Positions 7,403 through 16,573 of a stretch of 33,005 bases of DNA are shown piece after piece. A program made the position numbers and the translations under genes. The first letter of the stretch is position 1, and each line of letters begins with the position of its first letter. The stretch spans positions 1 to 33,005 of the forward strand of contig JAADBR010000043.1 of the NCBI GenBank assembly GCA_009995705.1. The letters are read 5' to 3'. The notes beneath the pieces were generated by a model. That model saw only the letters and a list, made by a program, of their open reading frames with translations, searched no databases and was not told the origin of the DNA. The stretch comes from Microcystis aeruginosa W13-11 (lineage in GTDB: Bacteria > Cyanobacteriota > Cyanobacteriia > Cyanobacteriales > Microcystaceae).

Positions 7403-7801
7403 TTGATTAGCTCCGCTGCGGCAAAAAATCTCAATCATATTGTATCTCAAGATCAATACTTTTCTAAAAAATCTAGCGTATCAACACTGATCAAGCAATT
7501 TATCGGTTAAAACTATAAATACGGCATTTCTCATAAAGATGAAGTATAACCCGACCGGGTATCGTCTCGGAGTCTCCCCAAAACGAAAACCTCATACCTA
7601 ACCATTAAGATAACTGCCATAAGTGGGGATAGGGGTGACAGTAGGGTAAATTGTTAATTTTTTTGCTAATTCAGCTACATCATCCGAAAAATGTCACACT
7701 AGAGCTAGGGGATCGTCAGCGATGCAAGGTATTGCTGGCAGCCGCTGGGAAAAAGATTAACTTCAACCCTGACGTTATCTGCTATCGAGGAGGCTAATTC
7801 T
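7403..7801. other. Divergent intergenic region upstream of the universal stress gene
   Basis: This spacer separates the minus-strand hypothetical gene from the plus-strand universal stress gene. The first half is A/T-rich with no gene. A short palindrome (ACCCGACCGGGT) lies at about 7548-7559. The last 110 bp may form a structured leader, described separately. Confidence 0.5.
7690..7801 (+). promoter_or_regulatory. Possible structured 5' leader with a strong ribosome site
   Basis: CGTCAG at 7714-7719 can pair with CTGACG at 7769-7774, enclosing about 50 nt. The same left arm can instead form a local hairpin ATCG-TCAG-CGAT at 7712-7723, so the two folds exclude each other. The ribosome site GAGGAGG at 7787-7793 lies 13 bp after the right arm. 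I could not match the sequence to a known riboswitch class (c-di-AMP, cobalamin, TPP, glutamine and preQ1 motifs were considered from memory). Confidence 0.35.
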
Positions 7802-8332
7802 ATGAATAATACGGAAACAATCTCAGTCGATCGGGATACCAACAAACTCTATAATAAAATTCTCGTGGCTGTGGATTATCAAGATGTCACTCCAGAGGTA
7901 TTGAATGCGGCTATTCTTTTAGCGAAAACCTACGCTAGTGAGTTGCGGATTATTTATAGTCTGTCTCAACCTTTGACTCCCTACACGGAAACTTTTATTT
8001 ATGGTAATCTGATCGGTTATGGTGGCGGTTATCCCCCCGATATGATCGCCTTGGAACAACAAATCACCGAAGAAATGCAGGCGGAATTACAGGCTTGGTT
8101 AAACGGTTTAGTCGATCAAGCTAAAGAAGATAATATCACGGCCCGGGCTGATTATTATATCGGTGATCCGGGGCAGAAAATTTGTCAAGTTGCCCAGCAA
8201 GAGGGGATAGATTTAATTATTGTTGGTCGTCACGGTCGATCGGGTTTATCTGAGTTAATCTTAGGTAGTGTCAGTAATTATGTGGTGCATCATGCTCCCT
8301 GTTCAGTTTTGGTGGTACACATCACTCATTAA
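7802..8332 (+). CDS. Universal stress protein, UspA family
   Basis: A single Usp domain fills the 176 residues. The first beta strand is YNKILVAVDY (about 17-26), where the conserved aspartate contacts nucleotide. The ATP-binding signature G-x2-G-x9-G-S appears near the end as GRHG followed nine residues later by GS, and PCSVLVVH closes the fold. The intact ATP motif places it in the nucleotide-binding UspFG/MJ0577-like group and not the non-binding UspA group. Residues 65-90 form a longer Gly/Tyr-rich loop than in short family members. Such proteins help cells survive starvation, oxidants and other stress, and the exact role here cannot be read. The start is fixed by GAGGAGG 8 bp upstream. 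The 3' end overlaps convergent comEC by 11 bp. Confidence 0.9.
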   Translation: MNNTETISVDRDTNKLYNKILVAVDYQDVTPEVLNAAILLAKTYASELRIIYSLSQPLTPYTETFIYGNLIGYGGGYPPDMIALEQQITEEMQAELQAWLNGLVDQAKEDNITARADYYIGDPGQKICQVAQQEGIDLIIVGRHGRSGLSELILGSVSNYVVHHAPCSVLVVHITH

Positions 8333-10481
8333 TTAGAAAGGGTTGAAATCCGTTTTTTGCTGTCCATTGAATCGCTCCATCTCTCCCAGTCCAGTAAGTC
8401 TTAATACCAGCTTTTCTCAGTTGATTTCTGGCATTGCGGGAGAGATTGGTAGTGACAGCGATCGCTGTTTGTGGTCGAATTGACTCTAGCCATTGTTTAT
8501 CCAGATTACTTCCCTGCCATAATAACACTAGGGGGCTGAATTTTTGGGATAAATTAACGGAATTTTTCGAGTTGATAATCCATAGCCAAGATTGATTTTT
8601 TACCTGAAATTCAAATAAATTTTTCTCGATCAATTGTCCAGTAATTTCGCCGAGATTGAATTTTTCTAACTGGGATAAAGTAATAGTTTTTTTGATCGGT
8701 ATGTCCTCACTGATAGTTGAGAATTGCGCCGAATTATTGACGGTTATTGCTCCTTGTATTTGATTAATTCCCTCCTGTCGCAAAAAAGGCAAAACTGTAT
8801 AACGTGCTGTTGCGGATTCATCCCCATTAATTAAGAGAGTATTTCCTCGATTTTGAATAATTATTACCGGTTGCGATTTGGTGGCTAAAACTGTCACCTG
8901 AGTTAAAGTCAAATGTTGATAAATAATCGGTATTAAAATTAAAGTGAGGATAAATAAACCGACTAAATGCCACCGTTGACGAAACCAGAGGTTGCAGCAG
9001 ATTAAGGTAAGGCAAATATAAATAATTAACATCACTCCTAAGGATAATTTACCTGTGGAGTAGGTACTAAAAGGAAGCAGACTAAAAAAGTTGGTAATTT
9101 GCAGTAATAACTTTAGAGGGTAATAGAGAATACTAGCACCGATACTGCCCAAAGGGGGATAAATTAAGCCTAAAAAGGCAGTAAAAACTCCTCCTAAACT
9201 AATTAGGGTAATTAGGGGAGTTGTGATAATATTAATGGGGATATTATAAAGAGCGATCGAGTTAAACGTAAACATTAATAAAGGCATAGTCCAGAGAGTG
9301 GCAGCTAGACTAATAGCTATAGGTTCAGCGATTAAATTAGGGAAATAGTCAATTTTATTTTTCAGTAAAGGAACGGTAATAATTAATCCCAAAGTTGCTA
9401 AAAAACTTAACTGAAATCCCAAATCCCAAATCCAGAGAGGCTGCCATAATAATAGAATTGTAGCCGCTAGTAACAGGGAACCTAAACTATTAACTTGTCG
9501 ATTATAAAGCAGACCAATTAATGCGCCAATTCCCATCAAAATCGCCCGCATAACTGAAGGTTGTAACCCTGTTAAAGTCCCGTAAATTATTAAGATAGTA
9601 ACGGCAATAATAAACTGTTTTTTAGGGGATAAATTGCGAGTAATAGTTAAAACAAATCCCAACAAAATAGACACATGGAAGCCAGAAGCTGCTAAAATGT
9701 GAGCCAATCCAGTTTTAATAAATAAATCGGTGGTCTTTGCTGGCAAATTAACCGCTTGTCGTCCGAGGGTAATCGAACTTAATAAGGTCCCTTTTTCTTG
9801 GCCTAGTCCTTGAATTTGTGCCTTAACAATGCGCTGACGAATCTGCCAAACTCCCCAAGTCGGTGATGTTTTATCGATAATTATTTCCCCTTTTAAACCA
9901 GCAAAAGCACCCTGACGCGCTAGATAATTAGCAAAGTCAAAAGCATTGGGATTATTGGCTCGACGGGGACGATAAAGTAATCCTTTAACTGTTATTTCTT
10001 GTCCGGGATAAACCTGATTTTCTGCTAGATTTGGTAGAGTAACGTAGAGTTTACCTGTGGATTTTTCCTTTGGTAAATTCTTGAGGCTAAATTCTTTTAC
10101 TTCTAACCAAAATTGTAAATTTTCTCGGCGATTGAGACGAATTTCTGATACAATATTGCCCGTAATTTTAATAGAGTTAACTACATTATTTTTTAAAAGA
10201 TGACTGATATCGTTTGCGCTGGGGTAAGGAGTGCGAATTTCTAGATAAACAACGGCAAAGATAGCTATTAATCCCGCTATCAGCCAAATTTTTTTCGGGG
10301 GACTTTGCCACCAAAAATGACGGATAAAAGTTGTGGTTAACAGGGTAATTAGAGTGATAATAACAATCCTAATTACCACTTCTTGCCATCGGTTTAACTG
10401 CGGACTAAAATCTAGCAGACCTGTAGATAATAATCCCAAAATATAGGCTAAACCAAGAATAACGCTATTAGGGCGATTCAT
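8322..10481 (-). CDS. comEC: ComEC/Rec2 competence channel protein
   Basis: ComEC forms the inner-membrane channel through which single-stranded DNA enters during natural transformation. The 719-residue protein has two N-terminal membrane helices and an OB-like extracytoplasmic domain (about 80-215). The competence domain follows, with its signature TGLAHILAASGFHVSILLGF (about 257-276) and a run of membrane segments to about 510. The C-terminal domain (about 530-719) follows the beta-lactamase-like layout (VLPFLRQEGINQIQGAI) but has no HxHxDH metal cluster, so it is not an obvious nuclease. The frame runs to a TTG at 10496, but the ATG at 10481 gives the natural start. Together with pilD at 30679 it suggests type IV-pilus-linked DNA uptake. 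The gap to sppA, upstream on the same strand, is about 55 bp. Confidence 0.88.
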   Translation of the reverse strand: MNRPNSVILGLAYILGLLSTGLLDFSPQLNRWQEVVIRIVIITLITLLTTTFIRHFWWQSPPKKIWLIAGLIAIFAVVYLEIRTPYPSANDISHLLKNNVVNSIKITGNIVSEIRLNRRENLQFWLEVKEFSLKNLPKEKSTGKLYVTLPNLAENQVYPGQEITVKGLLYRPRRANNPNAFDFANYLARQGAFAGLKGEIIIDKTSPTWGVWQIRQRIVKAQIQGLGQEKGTLLSSITLGRQAVNLPAKTTDLFIKTGLAHILAASGFHVSILLGFVLTITRNLSPKKQFIIAVTILIIYGTLTGLQPSVMRAILMGIGALIGLLYNRQVNSLGSLLLAATILLLWQPLWIWDLGFQLSFLATLGLIITVPLLKNKIDYFPNLIAEPIAISLAATLWTMPLLMFTFNSIALYNIPINIITTPLITLISLGGVFTAFLGLIYPPLGSIGASILYYPLKLLLQITNFFSLLPFSTYSTGKLSLGVMLIIYICLTLICCNLWFRQRWHLVGLFILTLILIPIIYQHLTLTQVTVLATKSQPVIIIQNRGNTLLINGDESATARYTVLPFLRQEGINQIQGAITVNNSAQFSTISEDIPIKKTITLSQLEKFNLGEITGQLIEKNLFEFQVKNQSWLWIINSKNSVNLSQKFSPLVLLWQGSNLDKQWLESIRPQTAIAVTTNLSRNARNQLRKAGIKTYWTGRDGAIQWTAKNGFQPFLINE

Positions 10482-10535
10482 AGAAATTTTTATCAAAGAA
10501 TTTCAGAATTAGGGAGCATTATTTTTACCTAAGTA

Positions 10536-12347
10536 TCAGCGAAAATCGAGATTAAAAAGTAACTTAGCATAAACACTATGGGGATCGTTAAATGTAGGTA
10601 ACTTTAATAATTCCTGCTGAAAATTTTGCCATTCCTGCGTCAAAGGATGATTATTTTTAGTGAGAGGAGGAAGATAGGTTTGCAAGAAATTAGAGAGAAG
10701 TTCTTCTTGCCAACTTTGCGATCGAGGATATTCTTTAATACTCCAATCATCCCCTAATTTAGCTGTTTTGGCTGCGTATTGTACTGCCACTTCTAGACCA
10801 CCAATTTGATCAACTAAACCAATTTTAACCGCATCTTTTCCCGTCCAGACGCGACCTTGGGCCACAGTTCTAACCTTGTCTGGGGATAATTTTCGCCCCT
10901 GGGCCACCGTCTCGATAAATAAATCATAGAACCGATTAACTGCCGCTTGATAAATTTCTAATTCTTGGGGACTTTTCGGTCTGGTAATAGTAGATATATC
11001 GGCTAATTCTCCAGTTTTAACCGTATCCCAATTGATGCCATTATTATTAGCAATCTTCTGGATATTTAACAATAATCCAAACACACCGATCGAACCAGTA
11101 ATCGTATCATTATCAGCAAAAATTCTTTGACCCCCCATGGCGATCCAATAACCCCCAGAAGCTGCCACATCACCCATAGAAACAATTACCAGTTTTTTCG
11201 CATCTAAACGCTTAATTTCTCGCAGAATCACCTCAGAAGCGGTGGCACTTCCCCCCGGACTATTAATTCGCAAAACTACCGCTTTCACCTCCTCATTCCC
11301 CTGTAATTTTCGCAATTCTTTCGCCAATTTATCGCCACCGATTTGACCTCTATCTCCCTGACCATCTACAATTGTTCCTTCTGCATAAACTATCGCTATT
11401 TGATTGCTACTATCTTCCTCCTCATCGAGAGAACTAGCATAATTAGCTAAAGAAATCTGCGAAAAAGAGCCAGAACTTTCCTCCTCATTAGTCTTATTTT
11501 TTGCTTCTCCCGTCAACTCTTTTGCTAAAGCAATTACCCGATCTAAATAGGCCACTTCATCAACAAAACCCGCCTCTTTTGCCGTGGTTGCTTCCAGAAT
11601 ACCTTGAGTATCAGAAATAGTTTGCACTTCTTGGGTCGTTAAATTGCGACTTTTTGCCACTGTGGAACTATAGTTAGACCAAATTGTATCGAGTAGGGTT
11701 TGCAGCTGCTGACGATTCTGGACACTTAAATCCTGACGCGTATAGGGTTCCACTGCACCTTTAAAAGAACCCACTTTCACCACTTGTACCCCCACACCAT
11801 ACTTTTCTAGTGCATCGGCAAAAAAGGTTTGTTGACTACTTAAACCATTAATTTCCATTCTCCCCACGGGATTAATAATCACCTTTTCAGCAACGGAAGC
11901 GAGATAATATTCCTTTTCCGTCCATTCCGTATCGTAAGCGATAATTTTTTTACCCGATTGGTGAAATTTTGCCAAAGCTTGCCGCACTTCCGTCAGGGTA
12001 GCATAGCCATATTCCCCGACATTGTCGCGACCATAGAGTAACAGACCGACAATGTTATCATCAAGGGCGGCCTTTTCGATCGCTGCTATCACCTGTCGTA
12101 AATTTAAAGTGGTCGTACTCTCACTGGTCAAACTATCGGCTAAACTAGAACTAGGGGGAGCATCGCTGATATTGGTGGCTAAGTTAAAGACTAAGACCGA
12201 TTTTTCCTTAACTGAGGAGCTATCGCTAGAAATAAGCAAGGAAAGCAGTAAAAATGCTAATCCTCCCACACCTAGGACTGAAAATGCCAATAATCCCAAT
12301 AAAGTTCCCAAGCAACTAGCGAAGGTTTGTTTAAAAAACTGCCCCAT
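10536..12347 (-). CDS. sppA: Signal peptide peptidase SppA, long (67K) form, protease IV
   Basis: SppA cleaves leftover signal peptides in the membrane with a Ser/Lys dyad split between two homologous halves. This 603-residue protein has the double-domain length of the E. coli form. One N-terminal membrane anchor spans about 12-40. The general-base lysine lies in the first half, in GSFKGAVEP (K196), and the nucleophilic serine in the second, in DVAASGGYW (S397). Also seen are the oxyanion-region motif INSPGGSA (361-368) and TGSIGVFG. A Ser/Glu-rich linker (about 280-315) joins the halves. In cyanobacteria, long SppA homologues have been linked to acclimation of the light-harvesting antenna. 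ATG 12347 is the first codon in frame. It lies upstream of comEC on the same strand, but linkage is uncertain. Confidence 0.93.
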   Translation of the reverse strand: MGQFFKQTFASCLGTLLGLLAFSVLGVGGLAFLLLSLLISSDSSSVKEKSVLVFNLATNISDAPPSSSLADSLTSESTTTLNLRQVIAAIEKAALDDNIVGLLLYGRDNVGEYGYATLTEVRQALAKFHQSGKKIIAYDTEWTEKEYYLASVAEKVIINPVGRMEINGLSSQQTFFADALEKYGVGVQVVKVGSFKGAVEPYTRQDLSVQNRQQLQTLLDTIWSNYSSTVAKSRNLTTQEVQTISDTQGILEATTAKEAGFVDEVAYLDRVIALAKELTGEAKNKTNEEESSGSFSQISLANYASSLDEEEDSSNQIAIVYAEGTIVDGQGDRGQIGGDKLAKELRKLQGNEEVKAVVLRINSPGGSATASEVILREIKRLDAKKLVIVSMGDVAASGGYWIAMGGQRIFADNDTITGSIGVFGLLLNIQKIANNNGINWDTVKTGELADISTITRPKSPQELEIYQAAVNRFYDLFIETVAQGRKLSPDKVRTVAQGRVWTGKDAVKIGLVDQIGGLEVAVQYAAKTAKLGDDWSIKEYPRSQSWQEELLSNFLQTYLPPLTKNNHPLTQEWQNFQQELLKLPTFNDPHSVYAKLLFNLDFR

Positions 12348-12739
12348 CGGTTTCTATCCACTACTAATTATCCTGTTTCCTATTGTAGGGATTCCCTGCC
12401 CAGAAAGAAGTTTTTTATCCGCAAACAAATGTACTAAAATCCTTGGGGATAGTGATTGGAGTTGTGAGGTGTCATTTCAGTTACCAGTTACCAGTTATCA
12501 GTGACTATCATCGGTCGTTGGTAGCTTGAAATCAGCAAGATTTGAATTTTCATCCCTTTGAAAGGGGAGGCTTGTTATCTCTTGTTCTTGGTCAAAGGAT
12601 CGGCTAAGATTATGATAGACAATTTCCAGTCAAAGAGATGAATCAATTGAATTGAAGATAGATTCTGTCTTTGATCCCCCCTTCCCCCCTTGATAAGGGG
12701 AGTGTCTGGCAATTTTTGACACCCACCTACTTAAAAGAG
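12348..12739. other. Repeat-rich intergenic region
   Basis: No gene is seen. Tandem CAGTTACCAGTTATCAGT-type repeats occur at about 12479-12503. A C/G-run hairpin of the kind widespread in cyanobacteria (CCCCCTTGATAAGGGG) lies at about 12685-12701. The 17-bp direct repeat reported separately brackets the second half. Confidence 0.6.
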
Positions 12740-12750
12740 ATGAATCAATT
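12632..12750. repeat. 17-bp direct repeat bracketing an 85-bp insert at a gene start
   Basis: AAAGAGATGAATCAATT occurs at 12632-12648 and again at 12734-12750. Both copies carry the same ribosome-site/ATG context. The upstream copy runs into a stop after four codons (MNQLN), while the downstream copy opens the 73-aa gene. The 85 bp between them contain the CCCCCTTGATAAGGGG hairpin repeat. Confidence 0.7.
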
Positions 12751-12961
12751 AAAACCCAAACTTGTCAATTATCCAGATTGGGACCGAAAAGAACAAATTA
12801 AACGAAATCGTTCGGCTTTGGCTATTTTAGAACAAAGACGACAAAAACGCTCACAAATAACCGATGAGCAAGACCAAGAAATTTCCCAGTGTTTGCTCAA
12901 TTTTCAGACTGCGATTGATCATGCTCGTCCTTTGGGTTCAAAGCTTTATAGCCTTGGCTAG
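12740..12961 (+). CDS. Small hypothetical protein, 73 residues
   Basis: I do not recognise this protein. It is hydrophilic and probably helical, with a basic middle (RKEQIKRNRSALAILEQRR) and a C-terminus NFQTAIDHARPLGSKLY. It has no membrane segment or signal peptide. The start was taken at ATG 12740 because AAAAGAG precedes it and because the duplicated upstream copy preserves the same start context. The longer frame to a TTG at 12671 runs through an intergenic hairpin repeat. It stands alone between sppA and obgE. It could be a small antitoxin-like or regulatory protein, but nothing in the sequence proves that. Only moderate certainty that it is expressed. Confidence 0.5.
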   Translation: MNQLKPKLVNYPDWDRKEQIKRNRSALAILEQRRQKRSQITDEQDQEISQCLLNFQTAIDHARPLGSKLYSLG

Positions 12962-13342
12962 AAACTCGAAAGATTGGCAAACAAACGGCTGATAATTACA
13001 ATATTGATGTAGATATTATTAAGTAGCTGGACACAATCAATTAGACATATCTAACTACCTCTTGCCTTTTGCCTATCCTAACCAAGTAGTTAATTCTGTC
13101 CTATTACTTATTCTTGCTCATTGGCAGTTATAAAAAAAAACAATATCGGCTCTCTTATTCTTTGTGTAATAAGTTTAACTTATACAGTAGCGATCTTTGT
13201 GTACTTCGTGTCTCTGTGGTTCCTTCCACGCTACTACTAATGTCAAACATTTTCAGGGATTCGCAGAAGCTTTAAATTGGCAAGATATTAACCTATAACA
13301 GCTTTGATCTCGATCATTTTTTCACTTTAATTACTTAATCCT
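12962..13342. other. Intergenic region upstream of obgE with one interspersed repeat
   Basis: No gene is seen. A ten-A run near 13132-13140 precedes the interspersed repeat at 13145-13229. The 110 bp before obgE contain no recognisable operator. No clear promoter boxes could be fixed. Confidence 0.5.
13145..13229 (+). repeat. Interspersed repeat, copy A
   Basis: This 85-bp segment matches 17601-17690 in the same orientation. Shared blocks include TCGGCTCTCTTATTCTTTGTG, TTAACTTA, AGCGAT and TGGTTCCTTCCA, with small gaps and substitutions between. It is non-coding and sits in a spacer both times. Confidence 0.75.
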
Positions 13343-14371
13343 ATGCAGTTTATTGATCGCGCCGAAATAGAAGTGGAAGGGGGTAAGGGAGGCGATGGAA
13401 TCGTCGCTTTCCGTCGGGAAAAATACGTCCCCGCTGGCGGTCCGGCCGGAGGTAATGGGGGAAAAGGTGGTTCGGTGATTTTTGTGGCGACTCAGAACCT
13501 GCAAACCCTGCTAGATTTCCAGTATAGTCGCTATTTTAAGGCCGATGACGGTAAACGGGGCGGTCCGAACAACTGCACCGGAGCCAACGGTAGTGATCGC
13601 ATTATTAAAGTTCCCTGTGGTACAGTGGTTTATGATCTCGATAGCGAGGAAATTATCGGCGATTTGGTCACTCCCGAACAGACTTTAATCGTGGCTGCTG
13701 GGGGAAAAGGAGGATTAGGCAACCGCCACTTTTTAAGCAATAATAATCGCGCACCGGAATACGCTTTACCCGGTTTAGACGGAGAAAAACGCCATTTACG
13801 CCTAGAATTGAAGTTATTAGCGGAAGTGGGACTGATTGGGCTGCCCAATGCAGGAAAATCCACCCTAATCTCTGCCGTTTCCTCTGCTCGTCCCAAAATC
13901 GCCGATTATCCCTTTACAACTCTTATCCCTAACTTGGGAGTGGTACGCAAACCCACAGGAGACGGGACGGTATTCGCCGATATTCCTGGATTAATCGAGG
14001 GAGCGCACCGAGGAATCGGCCTAGGACACGAATTTTTGCGCCATATCGAACGTACACGCCTGTTAATTCATCTTGTCTCCTTGACAGCAGAAGACCCGAT
14101 CGCCGATTATCAAATTATCCAAGGGGAATTAGCCGCCTACGGTCGAGGCTTAGAAAAGCGATCGCAAATACTGGTTTTCAACAAAATTGATGCTGTGGAC
14201 GAGGAAACGATAGATAACTATCAAAAGCAGTTTACTAAAATAACTAATGCCGAGATTTTGACTATTTCCGCCGTGACAGGAGCCGGATTAACCACTTTAC
14301 TCGCCAAAGTTTGGCAGCAATTAGAGCAACTGGAGAGGGTCGAGGATGAAACCCCTTCCCTGTTTTCCTAA
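13343..14371 (+). CDS. obgE: Obg/CgtA GTPase, ribosome assembly factor
   Basis: Obg is an essential GTPase that binds the 50S subunit late in assembly and links ribosome maturation to stress. The 342-residue protein has the glycine-rich Obg fold at 1-158 ([18 protein letters not shown] and repeats of GG-x-GG). A G domain follows: P-loop GLPNAGKST (166-174), switch [14 protein letters not shown] (G3), FNKID (G4) and SAVTG (G5). There is no C-terminal OCT or TGS domain, as in short Obg forms. The ATG at 13343 gives the family's standard opening [19 protein letters not shown]. It faces khpA-rpsP with a 9-bp gap between stop codons, so its transcript probably runs into theirs. Confidence 0.97.
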   Translation: MQFIDRAEIEVEGGKGGDGIVAFRREKYVPAGGPAGGNGGKGGSVIFVATQNLQTLLDFQYSRYFKADDGKRGGPNNCTGANGSDRIIKVPCGTVVYDLDSEEIIGDLVTPEQTLIVAAGGKGGLGNRHFLSNNNRAPEYALPGLDGEKRHLRLELKLLAEVGLIGLPNAGKSTLISAVSSARPKIADYPFTTLIPNLGVVRKPTGDGTVFADIPGLIEGAHRGIGLGHEFLRHIERTRLLIHLVSLTAEDPIADYQIIQGELAAYGRGLEKRSQILVFNKIDAVDEETIDNYQKQFTKITNAEILTISAVTGAGLTTLLAKVWQQLEQLERVEDETPSLFS

Positions 14372-14380
14372 AGTCGCTCG

Positions 14381-14746
14381 TTAGTTGTTGAGCTGCCGGG
14401 GTGCCGGTGGTCGGCGATTGCTCGGCCTTCTTTCCGTACCTTCAAAGTTACCATTAGAACGACGGGTGCGGCGCTGTTCGCCTTCATTTTCGGCCGCATA
14501 GACTTCTAGATAAAGAGAGCGACCCGCATTTGCGGCCGCCATTTCTAGGGTAGTTCTAATCGCCTGTAAATTGCGTCCTCCCCGGCCGTAAACTTTGCCT
14601 TTATCGGCATCATCGAAGGCTACACGCAGCCAAAGACGTTCATTTTCCTTACAGCGCTCGATATCCAATCTCAGACTGGCTGGATCTTCCAAAAACGGCT
14701 CGATCATAAATTTCACCAGTTCGAGATAATTGGGGGTACTAGGCAT
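14381..14746 (-). CDS. khpA: KhpA-type KH-domain RNA-binding protein
   Basis: This 121-residue protein has one KH domain with the RNA-gripping loop GRGG (54-57) inside [17 protein letters not shown]. It matches KhpA/YlqC proteins, which bind RNA and act with KhpB in cell-envelope control. It is longer than the usual 75-80 residues because of an Arg/Asn/Pro-rich tail (about 88-121), likely disordered and possibly RNA-binding. The start is set at ATG 14746, which overlaps the end of rpsP by 8 bp (ATGCCTAG); the longer open frame lies inside rpsP. The rpsP-khpA pair is conserved in many bacteria, which supports the call and implies translational coupling. Confidence 0.92.
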   Translation of the reverse strand: MPSTPNYLELVKFMIEPFLEDPASLRLDIERCKENERLWLRVAFDDADKGKVYGRGGRNLQAIRTTLEMAAANAGRSLYLEVYAAENEGEQRRTRRSNGNFEGTERRPSNRRPPAPRQLNN

Positions 14747-14987
14747 TGATTTTCTCGAAAATTTTCTGTTTGGTGAGAATGCTGCGCACGGTGTCCGTCG
14801 GTTGCGCTCCTTGTTGTAAGCGTCGGATGATTCCTTCTTCATCGAGACGCACTTCATCGGTGCGGGGATTGTAAAATCCTAATTCCTCTAGAGGACGACC
14901 ATCGCGACGACTGGTGCTAACGGCCGCAACGATACGATAACTGGCTTCGCGTTTTTTACCAAAGCGTTTTAGACGTAATTTGATCAT
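14739..14987 (-). CDS. rpsP: 30S ribosomal protein S16
   Basis: The 82-residue protein begins [20 protein letters not shown] and continues with [15 protein letters not shown], the two hallmark segments of bacterial S16, which binds 16S rRNA early in 30S assembly. Length is normal. It is the first gene of the rpsP-khpA pair and overlaps khpA by 8 bp. The next 460 bp upstream are repeat-rich spacer, so the promoter must lie close to the start codon. Confidence 0.98.
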   Translation of the reverse strand: MIKLRLKRFGKKREASYRIVAAVSTSRRDGRPLEELGFYNPRTDEVRLDEEGIIRRLQQGAQPTDTVRSILTKQKIFEKINA

Positions 14988-15229
14988 GGTTACTCAAAAA
15001 TTCTCCTTTCCGATTCTAACTCATCCAGGCGGTATTTCCACAAGTGGCGATCGAGGGAACGGTCAGCAGCCATTGGCTATTATTGAAAATAACGCCGATA
15101 TCTTAATGGTCATCAGTAAACAGTGAACTAAAAACTCAAATCTGATCCCGTCGAGCGTCTCCCGTAGGCTGCATCTCCTATTTGTGACTTTCTCTCACGT
15201 ATAGGTCAGCAGCAGCAGTTATTAAAAGA

Positions 15230-15248
15230 GGGCGAATGCAATTCGCCC
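15230..15248. repeat. Palindromic repeat GGGCGAATGCAATTCGCCC
   Basis: An almost perfect 19-bp foldback, GGGCGAAT-GCA-ATTCGCCC, is followed by CCTACAATAA. Sequences of this form are widely dispersed in cyanobacterial spacers. A second G-rich piece, GGTAGGGGCGCGTCGTGG, lies 35 bp further on. Confidence 0.7.
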
Positions 15249-15357
15249 CTACAATAATATTATTGCGCCAATGGTAGGGGCGCGTCGTGGTCAGTGAGTT
15301 TATTGAACTGCGTGCGCCCAAGATATGATATAGATATTTCTATAAAATCGAGATGTA

Positions 15358-15400
15358 GCCTTTCACTGATTAGTGATTACTGTTCACTGATCACTGAAAG
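15358..15400. repeat. Inverted repeat, hairpin with 12-bp arms
   Basis: CCTTTCACTGAT pairs with ATCACTGAAAGG about 20 bp later with one mismatch. The loop contains TTAGTGATTACTGTTCACTG, itself made of the CAGTNATCAGT-type units found elsewhere in this window. It lies about 50 bp after the rfbB stop codon and may act as a transcript end, but no T run follows. Confidence 0.6.
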
Positions 15401-15450
15401 GCCTCCCGTCTCGACTAGGAAATTGATTTTGCACGACTACTTACCCTTCT

Positions 15451-16527
15451 CTAACCGTAAACTTTCCCATAATACTCTTGATATTCTTTGGATAACAAAG
15501 GTTGCCACCAATCTCGATGATCGAGATACCATTGAATGGTTTTTCTTAATCCCCCCTCTACCGTTTCTTGAGGTTGCCAACCTAATTCAGTGCGAATTTT
15601 ACCGGCATCAATGGCATACCGGCGATCATGTCCGGGGCGATCCTTGACAAAAGTAATTAAATTCCGAGCGGGTTTCACAGGTAAATCGGAAGCTAATTCA
15701 TCCATTAACTCACATAACATCCTGACTAAATCGATATTTTTTACCTCATTATTTCCGCCAATATTATAGGTTTCTCCTGCTTTTCCTTTGTGAATAACTG
15801 TATCTAAAGCTTGACAATGATCCCGAACATATAACCAATCTCGAACATTTTGACCATCACCATAAACGGGTAAAGGTTTACCCAAAAGAATATTAATACA
15901 CATCAAAGGAATTAACTTTTCGGGAAAATGATAGGAACCATAATTATTAGAGCAATTAGTAATAATTGTCGGCATTCCGTAGGTGTGAAAATAAGCTCTC
16001 GCTAGATGATCACTCCCCGCTTTTGAGGCAGAATAGGGACTATTAGGAGCATAGGGAGTAGTTTCGGTAAAAGCTGGATCATCTACTCCTAAACTGCCAT
16101 AAACCTCATCGGTGGAAACGTGCAGAAAACAATAGTTATCGGGTTGGTGATTACTTAACCAATGTTGCCGAAAACTTTCTAATAGAGTAAAAGTTCCCAC
16201 CACATTAGTTTGCACAAAAGCCCCAGGACCAAGAATCGATCGATCCACATGGGATTCGGCGGCAAAATGGGCAACTGTATCGATATTTTCCCCAGCAAAT
16301 AACTCATCAACTAAAGCTCGATCGCAGATATCCCCTTGCAAAAAACGGAAATTCTTTCTATCTTTCAGTGTCGCTAAATTATGCAAATTGCCCGCATAGG
16401 TAAGAGCATCGAGAACAATAACACGATCATCGGGATAATTCTCGCACCAATGATGAACAAAATTCGAGCCGATAAATCCTGCCCCACCGGTAATTACTAT
16501 GCTTCTAGCTTGATTTTCTGTCGCCAT
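15451..16527 (-). CDS. rfbB: dTDP-glucose 4,6-dehydratase
   Basis: RfbB/RmlB removes water from dTDP-glucose to give dTDP-4-keto-6-deoxyglucose, the second step towards dTDP-rhamnose and other deoxysugars of surface glycans. The 358-residue protein shows the NAD site [11 protein letters not shown], the catalytic region [12 protein letters not shown] and the YSASKAG segment with the active-site Tyr and Lys. Other family blocks are [18 protein letters not shown] and the C-terminal ELGWQP. ATG 16527 was chosen because AGAGGTGG lies just upstream. The longer frame lies partly inside the cation transporter gene. It is close behind that gene (about 45 bp). No rfbA, C or D is in the window, so the pathway must be completed elsewhere. 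Confidence 0.95.
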   Translation of the reverse strand: MATENQARSIVITGGAGFIGSNFVHHWCENYPDDRVIVLDALTYAGNLHNLATLKDRKNFRFLQGDICDRALVDELFAGENIDTVAHFAAESHVDRSILGPGAFVQTNVVGTFTLLESFRQHWLSNHQPDNYCFLHVSTDEVYGSLGVDDPAFTETTPYAPNSPYSASKAGSDHLARAYFHTYGMPTIITNCSNNYGSYHFPEKLIPLMCINILLGKPLPVYGDGQNVRDWLYVRDHCQALDTVIHKGKAGETYNIGGNNEVKNIDLVRMLCELMDELASDLPVKPARNLITFVKDRPGHDRRYAIDAGKIRTELGWQPQETVEGGLRKTIQWYLDHRDWWQPLLSKEYQEYYGKVYG

Positions 16528-16573
16528 GGCCACCTCTAGCAAAAGTTCGCTACTTATTTTAGGCTTTTTTGCT

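Larger units (their letters stand above)
14988..15450. other. Repeat-rich intergenic region between rpsP and rfbB
   Basis: No gene is seen; an open frame starting at 15294 is a shadow of rfbB on the other strand. The region holds two hairpin repeats listed separately (15230-15248 and 15358-15400) and a fragment AACAGTGAACT related to the CAGTNATCAGT-type repeats elsewhere in the window. Confidence 0.55.

Noticed and set aside
7690..7801. Known riboswitch (c-di-AMP, cobalamin, TPP, glutamine, preQ1) upstream of the universal stress gene
   Set aside because: The conserved core motifs of these classes could not be found. Only generic pairing is seen, so no class was assigned.
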